Shown: one piece after another, positions 25,677 to 33,484 of the stretch
Numbering within the stretch: the first letter of the stretch is position 1
Layout of the letters: each line of letters begins with the position of its first letter
NCBI RefSeq assembly: GCF_002259795.1
Contig: NZ_MWXA01000004.1
Location: forward strand, 1-64,000
Reading direction: 5' to 3'
Source: Bifidobacterium aquikefiri
GTDB taxonomy: Bacteria > Actinomycetota > Actinomycetes > Actinomycetales > Bifidobacteriaceae
DNA length: 64,000 bases
Translations under genes and position numbers: made by a program
Notes under the pieces: generated by a model
What the model saw: the letters and a program-made list of their open reading frames with translations, nothing else
What the model was told of the DNA's origin: nothing
The model's database searches: none

Positions 25677-26576
25677 TCAGTCGTTGTTCTTGACCAATCT
25701 GGATATGAAGCCACCTGCCTTTCTCAATTGAACTGAAGCGTTCTGCTTGGAAAGTCCCGTCAGTATCATGACGATCGCGAGCTTCACATCGTGCCCGGAC
25801 GCTTCAAAATTGGTGTCTGCAACCTCTTCGTTGCAGTGTGTCGCCTCTCGAATTATACGTTTGGCCCGTTCAATAAGTTTCTCGTTGGTCGGTTTTACGT
25901 CAACCATAAGATTCTCATACACTTTGCCGATGCCAACCATCGCTCCAGTGGAAAGCATGTTGAGCACAAGCTTCTGCGCAGTTCCCGCCTTCAGACGCGT
26001 TGAACCGGAAAGCACCTCAGGTCCGACAGGAACTTCAATGGATATGTTCGCATGAGCGGATATTGCAGCATGCCCGTTGCATGCCAGGCTGACCGTTGCG
26101 GCTCCTACCTGAGTTGCATAATCGAGACCTCCGATAACATATGGTGTACGCCCTGAAGCGGCAATGCCTACAACGGTGTCATTGCTGTTCAAACCTCGTG
26201 CCTTCAGGTCTTCGGCTCCAAGCTGGATGTTGTCTTCTGCACCCTCCACTGCGATGGTCATTGCCTTGATACCACCGGCAATCAACCCCTGTACCATCTT
26301 CGGGTCGATGCCGAAGGTAGGTACGCATTCTGCCGCATCGAGCACGCCGAGCCTGCCGCTGGTTCCTGCTCCCATATAGAACAGACGGCCGCCTTGATTA
26401 AAGTGTTCGATGATGGTGGCAATAGCTGATTCTATGTCGCGCAATGCAAGAGAAACACTGGTTGCAACGCTTTGATCCTCCTGGTTCATGACCGTCGCGA
26501 ATTCATGAATGGACATTGAATCCAGGTTCATGGTTTTCGTGTTTCGGGCTTCCGTGGTCAGACTGGCAATATCCAT
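25677..26576 (-). CDS. murQ: N-acetylmuramic acid 6-phosphate etherase
   Basis: Splits MurNAc-6-phosphate into GlcNAc-6-phosphate and D-lactate. This SIS-fold enzyme of 299 residues has [19 protein letters not shown] at about 67-84 and AVEGAEDN at about 109-116. Glu83 and Glu114 fall exactly where the catalytic glutamates of E. coli MurQ lie. The C-terminal [18 protein letters not shown] segment and the final helical part are also complete. It starts 3 bp after the mupG stop and lies 120 bp before the PTS gene. It provides the committed step of cell-wall sugar recycling in the operon. Confidence 0.94.
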   Translation of the reverse strand: MDIASLTTEARNTKTMNLDSMSIHEFATVMNQEDQSVATSVSLALRDIESAIATIIEHFNQGGRLFYMGAGTSGRLGVLDAAECVPTFGIDPKMVQGLIAGGIKAMTIAVEGAEDNIQLGAEDLKARGLNSNDTVVGIAASGRTPYVIGGLDYATQVGAATVSLACNGHAAISAHANISIEVPVGPEVLSGSTRLKAGTAQKLVLNMLSTGAMVGIGKVYENLMVDVKPTNEKLIERAKRIIREATHCNEEVADTNFEASGHDVKLAIVMILTGLSKQNASVQLRKAGGFISRLVKNND

Positions 26577-26579
26577 GAT

Positions 26580-27632
26580 TCATTCCCCTTGCATAAGTGT
26601 GATGCCGGTACCGGCACCGATGAATGGCAACAATGATCGATCAGCTTCGATGACCCGACCCAAGACCTGCACTCTGGAATCAGGCGGCAAATCTCGTCGG
26701 GTAATCTGCAGCTCCCCTGCATAGCGGCCATAGTCTGCATTGTCGAGCGTGAGGGTGCCCGTTGGACGAGGTTCTGCGGAGGCAGCACATGGTGCGACCG
26801 GCAGCACCTGGAGGCGTCTGCTCTCCATGAGACGGACGACATCGCGGGCCACATCAGGGCGATTATGCCAGACCATAGCGGTGAGTTCGCTTGGCACTGC
26901 GCCCAATCGCAGGCCAATCGTGCCCGACTCGAAATATTGCGTGAAGGCATGAAGCGCTTCGTCGGTGATGGTGTTGTCCGCGATGTAGATGCGATCGGTC
27001 TGCGTCCGCTCCAAATCCAGCGCAGCTGCCAACGGATTCCATTCACGATGAATTTCAAGTGTCGGAAGATGCTCAAAGAGTGGAGCTCGCAGCTCGCCAT
27101 CGCCCGATACAAATCCCATCGTCTTCAATCCGAGGTTGTGGAACCATTCGTTCTTTGCTCGATACCAGTCACGGTCGAGGCCGGTTTCAGGCCGCGGATA
27201 GTAGTTATGCCATGCCTCAAGATGGTCGAAATCCGCGTGGCTCTTCCTGAGTGTATCGATATCATGCTGCGAAATCGTACTTGCATTCAATGCAACAGGC
27301 ATCGCGTGACTCAGGCTTGCAACCTCGCTAAGGTCGATGCCATCATCGATGCGCAGACCAGTGATTCCGGTTTCCAGAATCGCTGTCGGCTCGTTGAGCG
27401 ACCAGCCCATGCGATTAAGACCGGTATCGGAAACATCCGCGACCAGTTCAAGGTTGCTATCCTTGCACCAGCCCGCAAGCAGAGTCAGTCGTGACCGAAG
27501 AAGCTTTGGATCGTCTTCTGGAATGTGCAGCGAAGTGAATACGCCTGTGAAGCCGGCTTGAGCCATGTGAACAAGGTATTCATGCGTTGCTGCGCCTAGC
27601 GGATTGCTTACATATATAGAAAATCCCCGCAT
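26580..27632 (-). CDS. mupG: 6-phospho-N-acetylmuramidase MupG (DUF871 family)
   Basis: A 350-residue cytoplasmic TIM-barrel protein. It starts MRGFSIYVSNPLG, has GFTGVFTSLHIPEDDP near residue 33, then NLELVADVSDTGLNRMGW and GITGLRIDDGID. The C-terminal third is a cyclophilin-like domain (TLTLDNADYGRYAGELQITR). These are marks of the DUF871/MupG family, which in Staphylococcus hydrolyses MurNAc-6-phosphate-GlcNAc after PTS uptake. I choose the ATG at 27632 because AAGGAG precedes it by 5 bases; the longer frame to 27716 covers the operator region. With MurQ and the PTS it would turn imported disaccharide into GlcNAc, GlcNAc-6-phosphate and lactate. Confidence 0.9.
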   Translation of the reverse strand: MRGFSIYVSNPLGAATHEYLVHMAQAGFTGVFTSLHIPEDDPKLLRSRLTLLAGWCKDSNLELVADVSDTGLNRMGWSLNEPTAILETGITGLRIDDGIDLSEVASLSHAMPVALNASTISQHDIDTLRKSHADFDHLEAWHNYYPRPETGLDRDWYRAKNEWFHNLGLKTMGFVSGDGELRAPLFEHLPTLEIHREWNPLAAALDLERTQTDRIYIADNTITDEALHAFTQYFESGTIGLRLGAVPSELTAMVWHNRPDVARDVVRLMESRRLQVLPVAPCAASAEPRPTGTLTLDNADYGRYAGELQITRRDLPPDSRVQVLGRVIEADRSLLPFIGAGTGITLMQGE

Positions 27633-27668
27633 ATCAACTCCTTCATTGGAGCGAAATAGTAACATAAG

Positions 27669-27715
27669 AAAATATCGTTTCAGAATATTGTTAATATACA
27701 TGAAATGATATTTCA
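27669..27715. promoter_or_regulatory. Two operator-like GAAA...TTTC repeats before mupG
   Basis: GAAAATATCGTTTC (27669-27682) and TGAAATGATATTTCA (27701-27715) are imperfect and perfect inverted repeats of similar sequence, about 30 bp apart, in the A+T-rich leader of the MurNAc operon. They are reasonable sites for the RpiR/MurR-type regulator at 21394. Confidence 0.45.
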
Positions 27716-28143
27716 AGATGGATCGTCACTGAATTTACAAACATATTACAAAAGCTTCACTTGACTGCGAAAGGAAGTCTCGGCCTATTACTCGATAATG
27801 CCTGTGATTGCTTGTTGCCGTTGGTCTTTTCGTGAAATTCCTGAACGTTCGATGGCGTTCGAAAGAGAAGGACAACGTTCGGTGGATTTCAAGGCATGAG
27901 CATTGATTTCCCTGTTCCCATGCGAAACCGCGACTGTGTATCCTCTTTGTAGATTCAGACAGTTCCCTTACTTCTTTCATTCGGCTGATTTATTCTCGAA
28001 TGCACGGCTGAACCATACTTCGATCATGCACGTTGCTGGTGTTGGTAATTCATGAACATGCAGATCAGATTGAAGATCGACGTCGAGGATTGAAGTTGAA
28101 GATAGAAGTTGAAGATAGAAGTTAGATTGAGGAGTGATGATAC
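27716..28143. other. Divergent intergenic region, no gene seen
   Basis: Lies between the MurNAc operon and the phosphatase-fold membrane protein. A minus-strand frame at 27735-27980 has no support. Its right part holds a short tandem repeat. Confidence 0.4.
28092..28123. repeat. 13-bp tandem repeat
   Basis: GAAGTTGAAGATA occurs twice in tandem and begins a third time (GAAGTT), directly upstream of the ribosome binding site of the next gene. Copy number changes here could alter leader length. Confidence 0.7.
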
Positions 28144-29334
28144 ATGACGAGGGCTTCGTATTCGTATCACGATGGCGATACCCAACCCTTGCCCGCGGCA
28201 CAGAACGCACAGGAGTACGCACCCGCTCCAAGAAGCTATGTTTCATCTGGCAATCGCAGCAATCTGGGCAGCTCAGGCAACCAGAGACAGCAGACAGAGC
28301 AGACAAACCGGAGAAGACCGCGCGAACGCAGACATGCAAGCCACGGTTTCCTGAGCTTTCTGCTGTGGATCATCTCGGCATTCATCATAGCGATCATGGT
28401 GATTCGCATCTTGCCAGCAAGCATTGCAAACAGCGGGTTCATGCCGCTGATCGTTTCGTTTGTACCATGGCTGGCACTTGTTTCGGCGCTGGTACTGGTT
28501 CCGGCACTGGCGTGGCGACGTAAAGTCCTCGCTCTGGTAAGCGTGGCGTGCATACTCATTCAGATTTTCTGGCATATCGGCTACATCAAGCCAACCACCA
28601 CGATTTCCCAGGCGGCAAAGACTGCGGTTGCGAGCGCCACGATCAACACGACCGACAAGTATGCACGGATCATGACCTTCAACACCCATGTAGGCACTGC
28701 GGATGTAAATGAAATCGTGCAGACAGTAAAGGACCAGCATGTTGAGGTGCTTGCTTTGCAAGAGATGACGCAGGGATTCATTCAGCGCCTTGAAGCTGCC
28801 GGAATCTCCAAGGTGCTCCCCTATTCGGTGATTGCCAGCACCAAGCATGGCGATAATGGTGGCGTCAATGGGCTGTGGACGGCAGCTCCCCAAAGCGATG
28901 CGAACTCGAACCTGATCCCAACGGATGCGTCGAGCATTCCTGCCGCATCGATCACCCTGGGCACTTCGATTGTTCGCTTCGGATCCGTTCATCCCAACTC
29001 CCCCACCCGTGGGCAGCAAAGCGTGTGGAGCTCAGGTCTGAGCACCATCAGCTCACTCAAGAACTATGACCATACCTATGTTCTTATGGGTGATTTCAAC
29101 TCAACCTGGGATCATCCGAGTTTTCGGTCGCTGCTCGGTTCGAAGTTCGTGGACTCATCAGAGCAGGCCGGTGAAGGATTTCACATGACGTATCCTGCTA
29201 ACTCAAAGATCCCGCCACTGATTGAGATTGACCATATCGTGCACACGAGCGGAGTCACAGTGGGTGACATCGAGACCGTTCAGATCGCAAATAGTGACCA
29301 CCGCGCGCTCCTGGCCACTTTGCAGGCTTTGTGA
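28144..29334 (+). CDS. Membrane-anchored endonuclease/exonuclease/phosphatase-fold protein
   Basis: A 396-residue protein. The first 65 residues are polar and basic. Three hydrophobic segments follow (FLSFLLWIISAFIIAIMVI, then FMPLIVSFVPWLALVSALVL and VLALVSVACILIQIFWHIGY). An EEP domain probably lies outside the membrane. Its landmarks are IMTFNTHVG, VLALQEMT (metal-binding Glu), TYVLMGDFNSTWDHPSF (Asp-x-Asn) and a final IEIDHIVHT ... SDHRALLATL (Asp-His). It could cleave a phosphodiester in nucleic acid or lipid head groups. AGGAGTG precedes the ATG. This architecture is common in bifidobacteria and other actinobacteria, without an assigned substrate. Confidence 0.85.
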   Translation: MTRASYSYHDGDTQPLPAAQNAQEYAPAPRSYVSSGNRSNLGSSGNQRQQTEQTNRRRPRERRHASHGFLSFLLWIISAFIIAIMVIRILPASIANSGFMPLIVSFVPWLALVSALVLVPALAWRRKVLALVSVACILIQIFWHIGYIKPTTTISQAAKTAVASATINTTDKYARIMTFNTHVGTADVNEIVQTVKDQHVEVLALQEMTQGFIQRLEAAGISKVLPYSVIASTKHGDNGGVNGLWTAAPQSDANSNLIPTDASSIPAASITLGTSIVRFGSVHPNSPTRGQQSVWSSGLSTISSLKNYDHTYVLMGDFNSTWDHPSFRSLLGSKFVDSSEQAGEGFHMTYPANSKIPPLIEIDHIVHTSGVTVGDIETVQIANSDHRALLATLQAL

Positions 29335-29377
29335 ACAACTCACCGTGGAATCGCATCACCAAGCGATAGAGGCACAG

Positions 29378-29428
29378 CATTGCGATTGAGTTGGAGGTTT
29401 CTCACGTGGCTCGATCGCAATGTTTCTA
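29378..29428 (+). terminator. Hairpin after the EEP-fold gene
   Basis: CATTGCGATTGAG and CTCGATCGCAATG pair with one mismatch around a 19-nt loop, followed by TTTCT, 44 bp after the stop. Confidence 0.7.
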
Positions 29429-29691
29429 TACGGGCGCACAGAGAAACAGTAGCGTCTGGGCATGCTGACAACTACGAAGATCATCATGAATGACCTTTCA
29501 CGCTGAGAAAAATAACCCATTTCAAAGATAATCTGATTTGCATCAGATATACCGCGATGGTGAATACGGTATGCTCTTCCGAGCATCTTTCCTGTCGCCA
29601 CGGGCGTTCCTTTTCCTGGCCTCCCGAGCGCTTTCTTCTCCTGCCAACGCAGGCACTATCCTCTCCTGCCAACCCTCTCCTGCCATCTCGA

Positions 29692-29782
29692 GCGGAGGCG
29701 TAGCCGTAGCCGAGAGATCTCAGTTGTTGGCACCCTGAACGGGTGAGATCTCTCGACTCCGCTACGCTCCGCTCGAGATGAC
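29692..29782. repeat. Dispersed palindromic element, copy 2
   Basis: GCCATCTCGAGCGGAGGCGT at the left and CGCTACGCTCCGCTCGAGAT plus GAC at the right, with GAGATCTC and GAGATCTCTCGACT inside and a variable centre. Same design as the copies at 13207, 30767 and 59271. The left flank (29620-29691) has degenerate CTCTCCTGCCAAC repeats. Confidence 0.82.
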
Positions 29783-29985
29783 GGAGGGAATAATGGGCCT
29801 GGGATGACGGGTGGAACCGGACTGTCACTTCGTTACCAAGGCCACACTGCATTCTGAGGACCAGAACCAGTACGGTATCACCTGCCGGACACATCCATCC
29901 ACCACGATTGCGCATGTCTGAGCAGCATTGTCATTGAAGCACAGTTTCATGCAAACCAGCGCGTTCATCCATCTAAAGATACGTA

Positions 29986-30438
29986 TTGTCTCCTTGCCGC
30001 TCTAAATGTTGCACGCGTTCATTCAACGAGTCCATTGCCCTTTGCCTTGTCTGTGCCCTCTGCCTCAAACGGTATGAAGGTGCCCGCTCTGCAGCATTGA
30101 CGAATGGGAATCTCAATGATGAAGAGAAGGCTGCATATCGCGCATTGTTCTACAGGAATTTCATGTCGGAAAACATGATTAATGAAATACGAAGTGTGCC
30201 TAGCAATGTTTCAATGATCAAGCAACAGGCGAACTCTCGGATTCCTTCACTGCTCGTAGTATCGAACGGAATGGGCACCGGCTTTGATACAGAGACTTGG
30301 CAAAGATATCAGATCAACCACTTTGAACGACTCCATGAAGCCGAAATAGTCTTTGTTGACTGTCCCCATTATCTTCATGACTATGAGTACGAACACATCG
30401 CTATGACGATCAGGCACTTCATTGATGCAATGGATTAA
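29986..30438 (+). pseudogene. Truncated alpha/beta hydrolase, C-terminal half only
   Basis: The readable protein from about residue 35 resembles the end of an alpha/beta hydrolase. IPSLLVVSNGMGTGFDTETW sits where the acid residue strand is expected, and VDCPHYLHDYEYEHIAMTI holds a candidate catalytic histidine. No nucleophile elbow (G-x-S-x-G) is present, and the first 30 residues look like non-coding sequence translated by chance. The gene therefore appears to have lost its 5' half. No ribosome binding site is evident. It lies just before a tRNA gene on the other strand. Confidence 0.55.
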
Positions 30439-30510
30439 CTGTTACCGAATGTAGAATTGGAGGCCACGATACGGAATAACCTCTGCAGGCTATATGCGAA
30501 AACCAATCTG

Positions 30511-30583
30511 TGCCCCGGATGCGAATCGAACGCACGACACCTTCTTTAGGAGAGAAGTGCTCTATCCCCTGAGCTACCGGGGC
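30511..30583 (-). tRNA. tRNA-Arg (anticodon CCT)
   Basis: On the minus strand the sequence folds into a complete cloverleaf. The acceptor stem is GCCCCGG/CCGGGGC with discriminator A, the D-arm is GCTCAGGGGATAGAGC, the anticodon stem-loop is CTTCT-CTCCTAA-AGAAG, and the T-arm is GTGCGTTCGATTCGCAT. The anticodon is CCT, which reads AGG. The 3' CCA is not encoded. No attachment-site duplication or integrase gene is visible nearby. Confidence 0.95.
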
Positions 30584-30766
30584 AACGATGTTCTATCCTA
30601 CACTCTTTCCAGCGCGTGACGACACTTTGGCGAGGATATGTCTGATAAACGAGTTCTTCGTATTCTGGCGTGTAGGGTTGCCGAAGATTCTTGAATGTCA
30701 TCTGCCCTGTTGCTCCGCGCATACCCTTCTGCCGCCACCCTGAGCACACCTTCTCTTCCGTCATCT

Positions 30767-30867
30767 GTCATCTCGAGCGGAGGCGAAGCCGGAGTCGAGA
30801 GATCTCACCTCACGGATGTCAACAGCGGAGATCTCTCGACTCCGGCTTCGCCTCCGCTCGAGATGAC
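30767..30867. repeat. Dispersed palindromic element, copy 3
   Basis: GTCATCTCGAGCGGAGGCGA and GAGTCGAGAGATCTC are matched by the inverted GAGATCTCTCGACTC, GGCTTCGCCTCCGCTCGAGA and TGAC, with a variable centre of about 20 bp. Arms of roughly 40 bp are nearly perfect, so a very stable hairpin can form. Confidence 0.85.
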
Positions 30868-30939
30868 AGGGTGCGGAAACCACCCGGGATGACAGGGTGC
30901 GGAATCAACCGGGGCGACAGGGTGTGGAATCAACCGGGG
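30862..30939. repeat. 26-bp tandem repeat, three units
   Basis: GATGACAGGGTGCGGAAACC and two further copies (GATGACAGGGTGCGGAATCA, GCGACAGGGTGTGGAATCAA), each 26 bp long and ending near CCGGG. The array begins inside the right end of the palindromic element, as if the element end had been amplified outward. Confidence 0.8.
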
Positions 30940-30962
30940 TCTATTAACCCAGAAAAAGGAGA

Positions 30963-30986
30963 ACCCGGCGATGGAAATCGCCGGGT
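30963..30986 (-). terminator. Short G+C-rich hairpin
   Basis: ACCCGGCGAT and ATCGCCGGGT are perfect 10-bp arms with a 4-nt loop. Read on the minus strand it is followed by TCTCCTTTTT, so it could be a second terminator for transcription coming from the beta-glucosidase gene. Confidence 0.6.
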
Positions 30987-31188
30987 AAGGAAGAAGAGAG
31001 AAAGAAATTCAGTTATTGGATTTTGGGGAAATCCATCGCCTTGCGACGACAACTCTTATATAACCAGCCATTGCTTTGAAGAAGGATACGTTTCTCTAAA
31101 AGTTTTCTGGGAATTACTCACGTCCATACACTATCAACCGTCTGGTAAAGCGCAACGCTCAGACGGCAACACTGACATGGCAAGCGGT

Positions 31189-31217
31189 GTCGTCTGAGTT
31201 TGAAAGACTCAAACGAC
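31189..31217 (-). terminator. Hairpin after the GH3 gene
   Basis: GTCGTCTGAGT and ACTCAAACGAC pair with one mismatch around a short loop, 18 bp after the stop of the minus-strand beta-glucosidase. No U-tract follows. Confidence 0.6.
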
Positions 31218-31234
31218 ACCGTAAAAAGACCCCT

Positions 31235-33418
31235 TCACTCCAGATGCAAGCGAATTGGCTCAGAAAGGTCACGGCTGTTGCCGCCGACCCAAACCAGAAA
31301 ATCACCGGGATCGCTATGCATCGAGTCATCAAGATGAACATAGCGCACGTCGTTCTCTTCAAGCTCAAAATCCACGCGCGTGGTTTCGCCGGCCGCGAGT
31401 GCGACCCGTTGGAATCCCTTGAGCTGCTTGACCGGACGAACTACCTCACCAACGAGATCACGAACATAGAGCTGTGCGATCTCAACACCATCGACATCGG
31501 AATCGTTGGTGATGTTCACACTTATGGTAACGGGATGCTCGGTGCTGAAACCATTGCCGGAACTCTCAAGCGAGCCATAGGTGAAACGACTGTAGCTCAA
31601 ACCGAAGCCAAATGGATACGCCGCATAGTTGGAAACATCAAGATACTTGGACACATACTTCTCATTTGGTGCCTGTTCGTATGGTCTACCGGTGTTGTCC
31701 TCGTCATAATAAATGGGGATCTGGCCAGCCGATTCCGGGAATGACATCGTGACTTTCCCAGATGGGTTCACCGAGCCATAGAGCACATCGGCAATCGCAG
31801 ATCCGCCTTCAGTCCCCGGGTACCACGCTTCAAGAATCGCATCGGCGGCTTCGATGTCATGCAGGTCAAGCGGTCTACCATTGAAGAGAACAACGACAAT
31901 GTGTGGATTCACCTGATGCACGGCATTGAATAATGCAACCTGTCCTTTCGGAAGGCGAATGTTCGATCGGCTTGATGCCTCTCCACTCATGGTCGAGAGC
32001 TCTCCCAGAGCGAGAACTACCACATCCGAACGCTTTGCCAGCTCAACTGATTCTGCAACCACTGATTCGGTAGGAATGAAATAGTCGCAACGCTCCTCAG
32101 TCGTCCGCACCTTCGATGCGATTGATGCATCGCACGCAAGCGCATGCTCACGAAGCCCTTGCATCAGCGTCACCGCACGATCGGTTCTTCCACGCCATGA
32201 CCATGCTCCGAGAACGTCCGGAGATTGGGCGGCTGGTCCGAGCAATGCGACGCTCTGCGACTCCTTCAATGGCAAAATCGAGTCATTGTTGCGAAGCAGA
32301 ACCAGTGATTCAGCGGTGACGCGTCTGGCTACTGCACGATGCTCCTCGCTGAACACGACTTCCTTCTCGCGTTCCTCATCAGCTCCGCGGAATGGATGTT
32401 CGAAGAGACCCAGCTCGTTCTTCAACTGAAGAATTCGCAAGACGGATGCATCGATCAACCGTTCATCGACAGCTCCCGATTCAACCAAGGCTTCAAGGGT
32501 GTGCATGTAGCACAGCGTCATCATTTCGATATCGACACCGGCGTGAATCGACAGATCGGCCGCCTGCGTCTCATCCGCTGCAACACCGTGCGAGATCAGC
32601 TCCTTGACGGCTCCGAAGTCAGAGATCAGCACTCCATCGAACCCAAATTCGTCGCGCAGAATGTCTTGCATCAGATGTCGGTTGCCAGTCGCAGGAATGC
32701 CACCAACAGTGTTGAACGAGGTCATCACGAGTCGTGCACCTGCCTCGATCGCGGCGCGATACCCCCGCAGATACACATCCCGAAGCCGTTGTTCAGACAT
32801 GTCCACGGTGTTGTAGTCACGACCGCCCGTGACGGCTCCATATGCCGCGAAATGTTTGACGCAGGCCGCGACCTTATTGAAATGATCCTGCAAATCGCCT
32901 GGTTCGCCCTGATATCCCTTGACCAGTGCCGATGCCAGCTTGCCATTGAGGAACGGATCCTCTCCGGTTGATTCCATTACACGACCCCATCGAGGGTCGC
33001 GGACCAGATCGACCATTGGCGAGAACACGGCAGAGAGGCCGGACACCGAAGCTTCCTCAGCGGATACCTGAGCCATTTCCTTGAAGGCACCGGTGTCCCA
33101 TGAGCTTGCAAGGCCGAGCGGAATCGGGAAGATCGTCTCATATCCATGAATCACGTCGCCCATGAACATCGTTGGAATGTGCAGGCGATTGCGATCCATA
33201 TATTGCCCTTGTATGCGCTTGCACTCCGCTGCTCCAACAACGCCCAGAACCGTGCCGATATTCATGATCTGGTCTTCATTCAGGCCAAGCTGGCTCATCG
33301 GGCCGGTGCGTTCCTCGGCCTTATCGGAATAGAAATCACCGGTAATTTGCGTCAGTTGTCCGATTTTCTCTTCCAAGGTCATCTGCCGAAGCAGATCCTC
33401 GATTTTCGACTGTTCCAT
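31235..33418 (-). CDS. GH3 beta-glucosidase
   Basis: A 727-residue exo-glycosidase that removes glucose from the non-reducing end of beta-glucosides. The GH3 N-terminal barrel contains FSPMVDLVRDPRWGR (about 132-146), CVKHFAAYG (about 186-194) and the nucleophile Asp267 in GVLISDFGAV. The alpha/beta sandwich and the C-terminal fibronectin-III-like domain (ISVNITNDSDVDGVEIAQLY, LKGFQRVALAAGETTRVDFE) are complete. There is no signal peptide, so it acts on imported sugar. It is the last gene of the operon, 66 bp after a GH94 phosphorylase of the 1,2-beta-oligoglucan type. The same pairing of GH3 and GH94 enzymes in Listeria acts on sophorose and longer beta-1,2-glucans. Specificity here is inferred from that context. 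Confidence 0.92.
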   Translation of the reverse strand: MEQSKIEDLLRQMTLEEKIGQLTQITGDFYSDKAEERTGPMSQLGLNEDQIMNIGTVLGVVGAAECKRIQGQYMDRNRLHIPTMFMGDVIHGYETIFPIPLGLASSWDTGAFKEMAQVSAEEASVSGLSAVFSPMVDLVRDPRWGRVMESTGEDPFLNGKLASALVKGYQGEPGDLQDHFNKVAACVKHFAAYGAVTGGRDYNTVDMSEQRLRDVYLRGYRAAIEAGARLVMTSFNTVGGIPATGNRHLMQDILRDEFGFDGVLISDFGAVKELISHGVAADETQAADLSIHAGVDIEMMTLCYMHTLEALVESGAVDERLIDASVLRILQLKNELGLFEHPFRGADEEREKEVVFSEEHRAVARRVTAESLVLLRNNDSILPLKESQSVALLGPAAQSPDVLGAWSWRGRTDRAVTLMQGLREHALACDASIASKVRTTEERCDYFIPTESVVAESVELAKRSDVVVLALGELSTMSGEASSRSNIRLPKGQVALFNAVHQVNPHIVVVLFNGRPLDLHDIEAADAILEAWYPGTEGGSAIADVLYGSVNPSGKVTMSFPESAGQIPIYYDEDNTGRPYEQAPNEKYVSKYLDVSNYAAYPFGFGLSYSRFTYGSLESSGNGFSTEHPVTISVNITNDSDVDGVEIAQLYVRDLVGEVVRPVKQLKGFQRVALAAGETTRVDFELEENDVRYVHLDDSMHSDPGDFLVWVGGNSRDLSEPIRLHLE

Positions 33419-33484
33419 GATTGCTCCCTGTAAGCTTCTCTGACTGCAAGGTATTCTCCTCGCACAGATATATGTCTTTACTCG

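Noticed and set aside
27735-27980. Minus-strand frame upstream of the mupG operon
   Set aside because: No family resemblance or ribosome binding site, and it sits in a divergent promoter region.
30862-30939. Possible CRISPR array because of repeated units
   Set aside because: The 26-bp units are adjacent without spacers and no cas gene is present; it is a tandem repeat at the end of a palindromic element.
31187-31744. Plus-strand frame of 185 codons overlapping the GH3 gene end
   Set aside because: It is antisense to the fibronectin-like domain of the beta-glucosidase, has no family resemblance and no ribosome binding site; a shadow frame.
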